Source: Nitrospirota bacterium (GTDB lineage Bacteria > Nitrospirota > Thermodesulfovibrionia > Thermodesulfovibrionales > SM23-35). From it: DNA of 44,361 nucleotides. Location: the NCBI GenBank assembly GCA_014859105.1, contig JACUUX010000019.1, positions 1 to 44,361 on the forward strand, read 5' to 3'. Of this stretch, positions 17,255 through 24,971 are shown in pieces. Under the pieces are notes generated by a model. The model saw only the letters and a program-made list of their open reading frames with translations, was not told where the DNA came from and did not search any database. Position 1 is the first letter of the stretch. Every line of letters begins with the position of its first letter. A program made the position numbers and the translations under genes.

Positions 17255-18346
17255 TTAAAGTGGCATGTATGCCCGGGGATTCAAATCGAGACCTGCAATA
17301 TTGCCGGACACGAGATGTTGATAACCTGCTGCTGCGATCATAGCTGCATTGTCAGTACATAACGATATAGCGGGTATAAATATTTCGACTCCTCTCTCCT
17401 CTGCCATTTCCTTCATCATCTTCCTTAACTCACTGTTTGCTGCAACTCCGCCGGAGAGAACAACTCTCTTAATGTGTTCCTTCTTTATTGCCCATTCTGT
17501 TTTTCTGACAAGCACATCAACGATAGCAGCCTGAAATGATGCGGCTATATCTGAAAGTGAAAAGTAAGATTTGTCACCGGTCACCGGACACTGGTCACAG
17601 GGCTCTACCAATGACGAATGACTACTGACCAATGACTGCTTTGTTGACTGTTGACCCTTGACTCTTGACTCTTTTTTTGACTTTAAAAAATTCAGCACCG
17701 CTGTTTTAATACCGCTGAAACTGAAGTCTAAGGATTCAGGAAGGTATGCCCTCGGGAAATCTATGGCTTTCGGGTTCCCTTTCTGTGCAAGCTTATCAAT
17801 TACAGGTCCACCTGGGTAGCCGAGACCGAGTAATTTCGATACCTTATCATATGCCTCCCCTGCGGCGTCATCTCTTGTCCTGCCGAGTTCCCTGTATTTA
17901 CCAAAGCCGGCAATCATATAAAGGCATGTATGTCCTCCTGAGACAATAAGTGCAAGGAACGGAAAGGACGGACCTGGGTCTTCAAGGAATGAGGAAAATA
18001 TATGCCCCTCAAGATGATTAACTGCAACGAGCGGGATCCCCCTGCAATAGCATATTGCTTTTGCAAAAGAACATCCTACGAGCAAAGAACCAATCAGGCC
18101 AGGTCCATGGCATACAGCGATGCCGGATAGATCTTCGAGCTTAATACCTGCATTTGTCAATGCTTCATCAACCACAGGCCAGATCATTTCAATATGCCGG
18201 CGGGATGCAAGTTCAGGAACTATGCCACCGTATTTCTTATGTATTTCGATCTGGCTGGAGATAATATTTGAAAGGGTCTTTATGCCGTTTTCAACAACAG
18301 ATGCTGACGTATCATCGCATGACGTATCTATGCCAAGTACAAGCAT
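17255..18346 (-). CDS. tsaD: tRNA N6-adenosine threonylcarbamoyltransferase TsaD
   Basis: TsaD transfers threonylcarbamoyl to A37 of ANN-decoding tRNAs and is generally essential. Key parts are LGIDTSCDDTSASVVE (3-18), the metal ligands in VNHLEGHIFS (about 108-117), LIVSGGHTCL, and DDAAGEAYDKVSKLLGLGYP (about 158-177). Other conserved segments are FSGIKTAV and VVLSGGVAANSELR. It is 363 residues, longer than usual (about 330-345), because residues about 219-262 hold an insertion rich in serine, lysine and glutamine. The DNA there (about 17566-17684) is a run of TGACNNN heptamers. It lies behind moeA and a gene stump on the same strand. No tsaB or tsaE is nearby. Confidence 0.95.
   Translation of the reverse strand: MLVLGIDTSCDDTSASVVENGIKTLSNIISSQIEIHKKYGGIVPELASRRHIEMIWPVVDEALTNAGIKLEDLSGIAVCHGPGLIGSLLVGCSFAKAICYCRGIPLVAVNHLEGHIFSSFLEDPGPSFPFLALIVSGGHTCLYMIAGFGKYRELGRTRDDAAGEAYDKVSKLLGLGYPGGPVIDKLAQKGNPKAIDFPRAYLPESLDFSFSGIKTAVLNFLKSKKESRVKGQQSTKQSLVSSHSSLVEPCDQCPVTGDKSYFSLSDIAASFQAAIVDVLVRKTEWAIKKEHIKRVVLSGGVAANSELRKMMKEMAEERGVEIFIPAISLCTDNAAMIAAAGYQHLVSGNIAGLDLNPRAYMPL
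17566..17684. repeat. Heptamer TGACNNN tract inside tsaD
   Basis: Units such as TGACTGT, TGACCCT, TGACTCT and TGACTCT follow one another on the plus strand, with looser CACCGGT/CACTGGT units to the left. The tract is translated in frame as the inserted segment of TsaD. Related heptamers occur between pth and rplY (about 20380-20425). Confidence 0.7.
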
Positions 18347-18390
18347 TAAACATTATATAAAGTTACGAATAGCATTATCAAATAAGGGGT

Positions 18391-18546
18391 TTACTTTATA
18401 AGGAACTGTGTTACATACCTGAGAGCCAATGAAATGATAATAACTCCAGGCATCAGTTTTATAAACTTCTGCGGGACGAATTTCTGACACCGGGCGCCGG
18501 GGCATATCCCGATAAAACCTCCCGCTCCGAGTTGTATAGAGGAATA
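18391..18546 (-). pseudogene. C-terminal stump of a TauE/SafE-family membrane protein
   Basis: Read on the minus strand from about 18540 the frame gives IQLGAGGFIGICPGARCQKF, then PQKFIKLMPGVIIISLALRY and a stop at 18391-18393. This is the pattern of the last two helices of sulfite/anion exporters of the TauE/SafE family (G-x-x-x-G-A-R motif and final hydrophobic helix). An in-frame stop lies just upstream at 18547-18549 and moeA begins to its right, so the first 80% or so of the gene is gone. Confidence 0.65.
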
Positions 18547-18552
18547 TTAGCT

Positions 18553-19812
18553 CTAAGTTAACAGTCTGACTTCGACAATCTCGCCTTCCTGAACTCCAAG
18601 TTTTCTCAATGGTATTACAGCTGTACCGTCAGCTTTTGTCAGAGTTGTTATGAGACCCGATTTACCAAGTAATGGTACAGCCCATAGCTCTCCATTTCTT
18701 TCCTCGAGTGTCACTCCTATATGTTCTTCTCTGCCAGGGCCTGAGGAGATGTTTCTTGCAATCCTTGCCTGGATTGTTCTTTTTCCTCTGTCAAATCTTT
18801 TTTCATTCACTCCTGACTGGATTTCCAGAACAGGCCTGATAAAGATTTCAAAGCAGACATTGACGGCTGCCGGATGTCCCGGTAAACCAAAAATGGGTAT
18901 ATTGTCTACTACACCACCTATCATGGGTTTCCCGGGCTTCAAGGATACACCGTGAAACAGAACTCCGGGCTTTCCCATGTCATTTATAATTTTTGCTGTC
19001 AGATCTTTCGTCCCCACTGAACTTCCACCTGTAATAAGGACCATATAAGAATTTCTTAAAGAGTCTTCGACAACATCTTTTATAATTTCGTATTTATCAA
19101 TGAACAGACCTTTTTTTACCGGTATACCTCCTGCATTGAGGATTAAACCGGTTAAGGTATACGAGTTGATATCACGTACCTGACCAGGTCTGACAGGTTT
19201 ATCAGGTGGGACTATCTCATCACCTGTTGAGATAACAGAAACCAGAGGCTTTTTATAAACCCATGCATCTGTTATACCAAGCCCTGCAAGTGCTCCAGCA
19301 TCCTGTGGTCTTAATCTATGACCGCTTCTGATTATACATTCGCCCTTCATTGCATCCTCACCAATCTGTATTACATTCTCACCCGGAGATACAGGTTTGA
19401 GAACTTCTATCATTTTCTCGTCTACCCGCTGGGTATGTTCGAGCATCACGACTGAATCCGCACCCTCTGGCAGCATCCCCCCTGTCGCGATTTTTGCGAT
19501 CTCACCTTTTTCGAGTTTAAACTGAGGCTCCTCGCCCATTAATATTTCTGCTTTTATATTTAGATATGCTGGAAAACTTTCTGTCGCTCCGAATGTATCT
19601 GCAGAATTCACTGCGAATCCGTCCACCGTAGACCTGTTAAAAGAGGGAAGGTTTTCGGGTGAATTTATGTCTCTTGAAGTAATTAATCCATAAGAGTCAT
19701 TAATAGGAAGCAGTATTTCATCAGGCCTTTTTAAGAGAGGTGCATAGCTCAGGAGTATTTCTAATGCCTTTTCAACAGTTATCAGCTCTTCTCTGCCAAG
19801 CATGTCACGCAT
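18553..19812 (-). CDS. moeA: Molybdopterin molybdenumtransferase MoeA
   Basis: MoeA inserts molybdate into adenylylated molybdopterin to form molybdenum cofactor. The 419-residue protein has the usual four domains: N-terminal SFNRSTVDGFAV (about 57-68), MLPEGADSVVMLEHTQ, the MogA-like core with VISTGDEI and MVLITGGSSVGTKD, FHGVSLKPGKPM and FGLPGHPAAVNVCFE, and a C-terminal beta domain. The start follows AAGGAG six bases before ATG 19812, nine bases after pth stops, so the two are co-transcribed. The cofactor would serve oxidoreductases not present in this window. No other mo-genes are nearby. Confidence 0.95.
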   Translation of the reverse strand: MRDMLGREELITVEKALEILLSYAPLLKRPDEILLPINDSYGLITSRDINSPENLPSFNRSTVDGFAVNSADTFGATESFPAYLNIKAEILMGEEPQFKLEKGEIAKIATGGMLPEGADSVVMLEHTQRVDEKMIEVLKPVSPGENVIQIGEDAMKGECIIRSGHRLRPQDAGALAGLGITDAWVYKKPLVSVISTGDEIVPPDKPVRPGQVRDINSYTLTGLILNAGGIPVKKGLFIDKYEIIKDVVEDSLRNSYMVLITGGSSVGTKDLTAKIINDMGKPGVLFHGVSLKPGKPMIGGVVDNIPIFGLPGHPAAVNVCFEIFIRPVLEIQSGVNEKRFDRGKRTIQARIARNISSGPGREEHIGVTLEERNGELWAVPLLGKSGLITTLTKADGTAVIPLRKLGVQEGEIVEVRLLT

Positions 19813-19821
19813 ATACGCTCC

Positions 19822-20373
19822 TTAATTGAATCTATTCATCGCCTTGTCCACACCTTCTGAGACAATAGATTCAAGGGCATCCGCTGCTTTCTGTATTGTA
19901 TCCTTAATAACAGTCATCTCCTCACGTTTAAATTTTCTGAGGACATACTCTTCAGGCAGTATATCTTCTTCTCTTCCTATGCCAATTTTCAGTCTTATAA
20001 AATCCTTTGAACCAATGTTCTGAATTATCGATTCAATACCTTTATGCCCTCCTGATGAACCTGTTTTTTTTATCCTTAATTTCCCTTCTATCATATCAAG
20101 GTCATCATGTATGACTATAAGATTTTCAGGTTTAATATCGAATTTCATAAGTATGTTTTTAATAACATGGCCGCTCATATTCATATAAAGAAGGGGTTCT
20201 ACAAGCAGGATGTCATTACCTCCGATAGAGCCCCTTCCAATCCTGTATCCCTTTTTATCCTGAAAATCTATGTTATTTTTTATAGCAATCTTTTCGATTA
20301 CCATAAAACCGATATTGTGTCTGGTTCTTAAATATTTTCTGCCAGGATTCCCGAGTCCGGCTATGACCCACAT
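19822..20373 (-). CDS. pth: Peptidyl-tRNA hydrolase
   Basis: Pth cleaves peptidyl-tRNA released from stalled ribosomes. The 183-residue length is typical. The active-site residues are visible: N9 in AGLGNPG, H19 in TRHNIGF, and the aspartate in VIHDDLDM (about 90-97). The GSSGGHKGIESI loop (about 110) contacts the tRNA. It sits downstream of rplY and prs, an arrangement (prs-rplY-pth) conserved in many bacteria, and is followed closely by moeA. Confidence 0.97.
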   Translation of the reverse strand: MWVIAGLGNPGRKYLRTRHNIGFMVIEKIAIKNNIDFQDKKGYRIGRGSIGGNDILLVEPLLYMNMSGHVIKNILMKFDIKPENLIVIHDDLDMIEGKLRIKKTGSSGGHKGIESIIQNIGSKDFIRLKIGIGREEDILPEEYVLRKFKREEMTVIKDTIQKAADALESIVSEGVDKAMNRFN

Positions 20374-20377
20374 AAAA

Positions 20378-20436
20378 TAGTCAACGGTAATCAGTCAATA
20401 GTCATCAGTCAAAGAAGAATGAGAGCTAATAACTAA
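20378..20436. repeat. Heptamer repeat between pth and rplY
   Basis: Short units AGTCAAC, AGTCAAT, AGTCATC, AGTCAAA are strung together, followed by CTAATAACTAATAACTA. The units are of the same heptamer family as the tract within tsaD, on the opposite strand. Confidence 0.55.
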
Positions 20437-20439
20437 TAA

Positions 20440-21105
20440 CTATTTAGTTTCTCGCTCTCCTTCCCCCTCTTCTTCTTTTTTGCTTTTCTTAATCAACTCA
20501 GGCTCTGTAACTTCAGGAGCAGCTTCTACGACCGGCGCCACCTCTTCAACAGCAGGGGCGATTATATTCGCAATAACCTCGTCAGGGTCGGTAAGAATCT
20601 TAACATCTTCTCCGAGATCCAGATCTCTGACATAGAGAGAATCTCCGATTTCAAGTCTTGAGATATCCACCTTTATATGTCCGGGAATTTTATCAGGAAG
20701 GCACTCAACTTCTATTTCTCTCAACACGTTCTGTAAGATGCCCCCATCTCTTTTTACACCTACTGGTTCTCCGGCAGTGGTTATATGAACACTTACCCTT
20801 ACCTTTTCTGTGAGCGAAACTTCAAAAAAATCGGCATGGAGTAATTCTCTCTTTATCGGCTCAACCTGGAAATCTTTCATCAGGGCAAACTTATTTTCCC
20901 CGTCCGTAAATTGAAGGTTTACCATAACCTGCTCACCGGCAGTTGTATTGATGAAGCTGGTAAGCTCTTTCCCGGGAATTTTTATAGGAAGAGATTTCCC
21001 TTCTCTGTACAGAATTGCCGGAATAATTTTTCTCCTCCTGAGAGAACGGGCTGCTCCCTTTCCGGTCTCTTCCCTCTTTTCAACAGTAATAGTTATCGTG
21101 TCCAT
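20440..21105 (-). CDS. rplY: Ribosomal protein L25 (TL5/CTC form)
   Basis: This protein binds 5S rRNA in the large subunit. The N-terminal L25 domain (about 1-95) includes EKREETGKGAARSLRRRKII and KDFQVEPIKRELLHADFFEV. The C-terminal TL5 domain (about 96-190) includes GGILQNVLREIEVECLPDKI and HIKVDISRLEIGDSL. At 221 residues it is the long CTC-like version. The end is an acidic, proline/valine-rich tail with EEEGEGERE. GGAGGAG precedes ATG 21105. It is downstream of prs by 26 bases and upstream of pth. Confidence 0.96.
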   Translation of the reverse strand: MDTITITVEKREETGKGAARSLRRRKIIPAILYREGKSLPIKIPGKELTSFINTTAGEQVMVNLQFTDGENKFALMKDFQVEPIKRELLHADFFEVSLTEKVRVSVHITTAGEPVGVKRDGGILQNVLREIEVECLPDKIPGHIKVDISRLEIGDSLYVRDLDLGEDVKILTDPDEVIANIIAPAVEEVAPVVEAAPEVTEPELIKKSKKEEEGEGERETK

Positions 21106-21131
21106 TTCTCCTCCTGTAAATAAATTTCTGA

Positions 21132-22079
21132 CTATACAAAGAGTGAACTTATAGAGGATTCCTCATGAATCCTTCTGACAGCCTCTCCAATCAGAGATGC
21201 AATGCTCAAAACTGTAATCTTTTTGCACCTTTCTGTTTTGCTGTCAAGCGGTATTGTATTTGTTACAATAAGCTCTTCTATAACAGAATTATTCACTTTT
21301 TCAACTGCTGTACCTGAAAGTACTGCATGTGTACATGCAGTAATCACCTTTTTAGCACCTTTTTCCTTCAGGGCTGACGCAGCCTGAATGGTCGTACCAC
21401 CAGTATCAATCATATCATCGAGTATAATAGTATTTTTGTTTTCAACGTCGCCTATTACATTCATTATCTGTGAAATATTTGCAGCCTCACGTCTTTTGTC
21501 AATAATCGCTATTGAGGACTGTAATTTTTTTGCGAATGCCCTTGCCCTTTCGACTCCTCCAGCGTCAGGTGAGACAATAACAAGATCCTTATTTTTATTA
21601 TATTTTTTCTCTACATAATCCAGGAGAACAGGAGAGGCGTAAAGGTTATCAACAGGGATATTAAAGAAACCCTGTATCTGAGCTGCATGAAGGTCAATGG
21701 TAAGAATTCTGTTTGTACCCGCAGCGGTTATCAGGTCAGCAACGAGCTTTGCGGATATCGGGACCCTCGGTTGAACCTTCCTGTCCTGTCTTGCGTAGCC
21801 ATAATAGGGTATAACGGCTGTTATTCTACCCGCCGATGCCCTTTTGAGTGCATCTACCATCAGCAGGAGTTCCATAATATTACGGTTCACCGGCATACAG
21901 GTAGGTTGCAGAACAAATAAATCCGCGCCCCTGACATTCTCGTTTATTTGAACCATAATCTCACCATCACTGAAGTCTGTAACAGTGGCGTCTGCTAAAG
22001 GAATATCCAGATATTTTACAATTTCTTGTGCCAGTTTCTTATGTGCATTACCAGTAAAAAGTTTGACCCCCTCAGGCAT
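21132..22079 (-). CDS. prs: Ribose-phosphate pyrophosphokinase
   Basis: Prs makes PRPP from ribose 5-phosphate and ATP, feeding purine, pyrimidine, histidine and tryptophan synthesis. The 315-residue protein has IPYYGYARQDRKVQPRVPIS (about 94-113) with the ATP-binding RQD, TIDLHAAQIQGFF (about 128-140), VVSPDAGGVERARAFAKKL (about 169-187), and the PRPP loop ILDDMIDTGGTT (about 218-229). The ribosome site GGGGGAAAA precedes ATG. It is downstream of tRNA-Gln and upstream of rplY. Confidence 0.97.
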   Translation of the reverse strand: MPEGVKLFTGNAHKKLAQEIVKYLDIPLADATVTDFSDGEIMVQINENVRGADLFVLQPTCMPVNRNIMELLLMVDALKRASAGRITAVIPYYGYARQDRKVQPRVPISAKLVADLITAAGTNRILTIDLHAAQIQGFFNIPVDNLYASPVLLDYVEKKYNKNKDLVIVSPDAGGVERARAFAKKLQSSIAIIDKRREAANISQIMNVIGDVENKNTIILDDMIDTGGTTIQAASALKEKGAKKVITACTHAVLSGTAVEKVNNSVIEELIVTNTIPLDSKTERCKKITVLSIASLIGEAVRRIHEESSISSLFV

Positions 22080-22112
22080 TTTCCCCCCTTAAAATCAATG
22101 ATTAATTTCTGC

Positions 22113-22187
22113 TGGCTGGGGCGGGAGGATTCGAACCTCCAAATGGGAGATCCAAAGTCTCCTGACTTGCCGTTTGTCTACGCCCCA
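22113..22187 (-). tRNA. tRNA-Gln (anticodon TTG)
   Basis: The minus strand folds into a full cloverleaf. Acceptor TGGGGCG pairs with CGCCCCA, the anticodon arm is GGAGA-CTTTGGA-TCTCC with anticodon TTG, and the T arm is GGAGG-TTCGAAT-CCTCC. The discriminator is G and CCA is encoded. The T at position 1 and TTG anticodon identify glutamine. It lies between ispE and prs on the same strand, a frequently seen order, and may be processed from their common transcript. Confidence 0.95.
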
Positions 22188-22262
22188 AACATAACGAATT
22201 CCAATAAGCAAATTCCAATTTGCAAATTTTTATTAATACAAACGCATTTATTTTTTACATTT

Positions 22263-22328
22263 TTGTCATTCCCGCTTGTCGGGAATCTTTCTTTTTCAGA
22301 AGGATTGCGGGCAAGCCGCAATGACAGC
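22263..22328. repeat. GTCATTCCCG palindromic repeat between ispE and tRNA-Gln
   Basis: TGTCATTCCCGCTTGTCGGG is followed by AATCTTTCTTTTTCAGAAGG and the inverted GCGGGCAAGCCGCAATGACA. It is a simple two-arm copy of the family seen elsewhere in the window, without the long flanks of copies A-D. Confidence 0.6.
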
Positions 22329-22371
22329 ATAACAGCATTTAGTACGTTTATATTAATTATTAGTTATATAC

Positions 22372-23247
22372 CTAAATTATTGTCTGAACAACTGCTATCC
22401 AACAGTTTTTAAACCCCTTCGAAGAACTCTTAGCTGCCTCCATAGAGTCAAATACTCCAAACACTGTTGGTCCGCTTCCGCTCATTGCCGCAATTACAGC
22501 GCCCGATTCACGCATTCTGCTCTTTATCTCACCGATAACAGGGTACTTTTCAATAACTACCTTTTCAAGATCATTATCCAATAAAGTTTCGACAGAACCA
22601 AAAGCCTTATTATTAAAAGCCCGGAGAAAAAGTTTAATATCAACAGGTTTTTTTGTCAACTCAGATTTATTATTATCGTAACATGAGTATGCCCATGCTG
22701 TCGAAACAGATAGGGGGGGTTTTACGAGAAGAAGAAAGATAGAGAAGCTGGCTTTAAACGGAGTTGCCCTGTCACCTTTGCCTTCTATCAGTGCAAGCGG
22801 TCCGCCCAGAAAGAATGGAACATCTGAACCTATTTCAGCAGCAATAGAATTTAATTCTGTCTTATTCAAATTAATTCCCCATAGCTTGTTCAGACCCGAG
22901 AGTGTAAATGCAGCATCGCTGCTCCCCCCTCCAAGGCCGGCACTTACCGGTATATTTTTTTTTAAGATTATTCTTGCCCCTTTCCTGTAAGATGAGTATT
23001 TTTTAAGAAGGGATGCAGCCTTATACACGATATTATTATTAAATGGTATATCCAGATCACATATTATTTCCAGATTGTCGGCATGTTTGAATACCAGGTT
23101 ATCATACAAATTAATACACTGCATCAGTGTAATAATATTATGGTAGCCGTCATCCCGTTTCCCTGTTATTTTGAGAAACCAGTTTATCTTTGCAGGGGCA
23201 GTTAAAGAGACTGATGTGCCGTGGACAGATATTGACTGGATATTCAT
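22372..23247 (-). CDS. ispE: 4-diphosphocytidyl-2-C-methyl-D-erythritol kinase
   Basis: IspE phosphorylates CDP-methylerythritol in the MEP pathway of isoprenoid synthesis. The 291-residue protein is a GHMP kinase. APAKINWFLKITGKRDDGYH (about 18-37) is the substrate loop, with K20 and N22. IPVSAGLGGGSSDAAF (about 100-115) is the ATP-binding glycine-rich motif, and MSGSGPTVFGVF (about 256-267) is the C-terminal GHMP motif. Its ATG overlaps the stop codon of the TPR gene (ATGA), indicating coupling. Confidence 0.96.
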   Translation of the reverse strand: MNIQSISVHGTSVSLTAPAKINWFLKITGKRDDGYHNIITLMQCINLYDNLVFKHADNLEIICDLDIPFNNNIVYKAASLLKKYSSYRKGARIILKKNIPVSAGLGGGSSDAAFTLSGLNKLWGINLNKTELNSIAAEIGSDVPFFLGGPLALIEGKGDRATPFKASFSIFLLLVKPPLSVSTAWAYSCYDNNKSELTKKPVDIKLFLRAFNNKAFGSVETLLDNDLEKVVIEKYPVIGEIKSRMRESGAVIAAMSGSGPTVFGVFDSMEAAKSSSKGFKNCWIAVVQTII

Positions 23248-24935
23248 TCTAATTCTTGAATCTTCTCTTCCACCCTCTCTTTCAGTTTTTCGTCCTCGCC
23301 TTTTTCGTGCAGTTCTATGGCCTTTTCCCAGAATTTCTTTGCCTTCTCCTTGAGACCCATGGATTCATAAACATCTCCTAAATGCTCAAAAACGACCGGG
23401 TCGTCTTCTACCATTTCAACGGCTCTTTTTAAAATCTCGAGTGCCTTGTCATATCTTCCCTGTTTAAAATATACCCATCCGAGGCTGTCCATAATATAGC
23501 CATTGTCGGGTTTAAGCTCCAGTGCTTTTTTTATTAGAGAATAAGCTTCTTCAAGGTTTATACCTTTTTCGGCATAGCTGTATCCAAGGTAATTCAGCGC
23601 ATCTGCATGATCCGGATTAATGTTGATCGTCTTCTTCAAATACTTTACCATCTCCTCGAATCTGCTTGTTTTTTCATAAATGACTGCAAGATTGAAGTTT
23701 AATTCATCGTTGTCCTCAAAACGGCCGAGTGCATCCTTTAAAATATTTTCAGCCTTTTCGAATTCTTTTTTACGGAGGTAATTTATGGCAAGATACAGAT
23801 AAACCTCAGGGCTTCCCTTTTCAAAGCTCAGTATTTCTTCGTAGACCAAGATTGCGTCATCGTCCCTGTCAATCTTTGAATATAAATATCCGAGATAAAG
23901 GAAGGCACCCAGATTTTTTGGATCGTGTGAAATTATTTCTTTAAGCTCCGAGATGGCTTCTTCATTCCTGTCTATCTCTGAAAGTGACAGAGCAAGATAA
24001 TACCGTATTGATATATTTTCAGGTCGTGATTCGAGTACAATCCTGAACTCATCTACAGCCTTATCAAACTGCCTGCCTTCAAAATAAAGTATGCCAAGAT
24101 TTGTGTGTACATCAATATTGACGGGTATATGAGTGCTTATTTTTTCATACTGCTCAATTGCCTTGCCTGTTTCTTTCTGCTTGAAATATATCTGTGCAAG
24201 TCTCTCCCTTGCCTGAAGGTTATGGGGGTTTGAAGCTATTGCCTTATTGTAATATTCTTCTGCTTCACCGATTTTATCCCGCATCTCACTAATGAGACCT
24301 AAGTTAAAGTATGCCGCATCAAAATTAGGTCTCTGAACCAGTGCCTTTTCAAAATATTCTGAAGCCTTTTCAATCTCTCCCTTTTCTAAGCATATTGAGC
24401 CGAGATAATAAATTGCCATCACATTAGTTGAATGGGTTTTGACGAGTTTTTCAAGGATTTCTGTAGCATTTTCATATTCCTGCCTGGAGGCATAAATGAG
24501 GCTCAAAATCAAGGCAGCATCCTGATTGTCAGGTTCTATCCTGAGGATTTTCTCGTATATTTTTATTGATTCATCATGTCTTTTCCTACTGTTGTATAGC
24601 TCACCGAGGAGTATAAGCGCCGGCATATAATCCGGATTTGTCTGAATAATATCTTCAGCGATTGATATTGCTTCATTTATGTTTCCTGTTCTGAAAAGCA
24701 TATGACTGACCCGGGTCTTAAGATAATCAGAAGAAGGATCCTGATTCGATGCTTTTTTATAATAATCAATAGCATCTTCCCACCTTCCCTCTTTTTCTGC
24801 CATATAGCCGAGCATGTAAAAATAATACGCTTCATGGGAAACAGGAGGACTGGTATCGGACACTTTTATCTGTTTTGCAGTGCACGATAAAGCAAAAATG
24901 AACGTTAAAAGTATAGAAATAATTTTCACCAACAT
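23244..24935 (-). CDS. TPR-repeat lipoprotein (563 aa)
   Basis: The N-terminus is a short signal peptide ending FALSC, with C18 as the likely lipidated residue, so the protein is probably anchored facing the periplasm or outer membrane. The rest is about fourteen or fifteen tetratricopeptide repeats. Recurring cores include YYFYMLGYMAEKEGRWEDAI, AIYYLGSICLEKGEIEKASE and DALNYLGYSYAEKGINLEEA. TPR arrays act as protein-binding scaffolds, and no enzymatic domain is present. It starts the long minus-strand block and is coupled to ispE by a four-base overlap. Genes of this kind next to ispE occur in related bacteria. The specific partner is unknown, with cell-envelope assembly a guess. Confidence 0.85.
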   Translation of the reverse strand: MLVKIISILLTFIFALSCTAKQIKVSDTSPPVSHEAYYFYMLGYMAEKEGRWEDAIDYYKKASNQDPSSDYLKTRVSHMLFRTGNINEAISIAEDIIQTNPDYMPALILLGELYNSRKRHDESIKIYEKILRIEPDNQDAALILSLIYASRQEYENATEILEKLVKTHSTNVMAIYYLGSICLEKGEIEKASEYFEKALVQRPNFDAAYFNLGLISEMRDKIGEAEEYYNKAIASNPHNLQARERLAQIYFKQKETGKAIEQYEKISTHIPVNIDVHTNLGILYFEGRQFDKAVDEFRIVLESRPENISIRYYLALSLSEIDRNEEAISELKEIISHDPKNLGAFLYLGYLYSKIDRDDDAILVYEEILSFEKGSPEVYLYLAINYLRKKEFEKAENILKDALGRFEDNDELNFNLAVIYEKTSRFEEMVKYLKKTININPDHADALNYLGYSYAEKGINLEEAYSLIKKALELKPDNGYIMDSLGWVYFKQGRYDKALEILKRAVEMVEDDPVVFEHLGDVYESMGLKEKAKKFWEKAIELHEKGEDEKLKERVEEKIQELE

Positions 24936-24971
24936 ATTTAATTATGACACAAAAATAATATCGATAACAAT

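Noticed and set aside
17566-17684. Possible CRISPR-like array
   Set aside because: The units are seven bases and lie in a gene, without spacers of constant length. This is a short tandem repeat.
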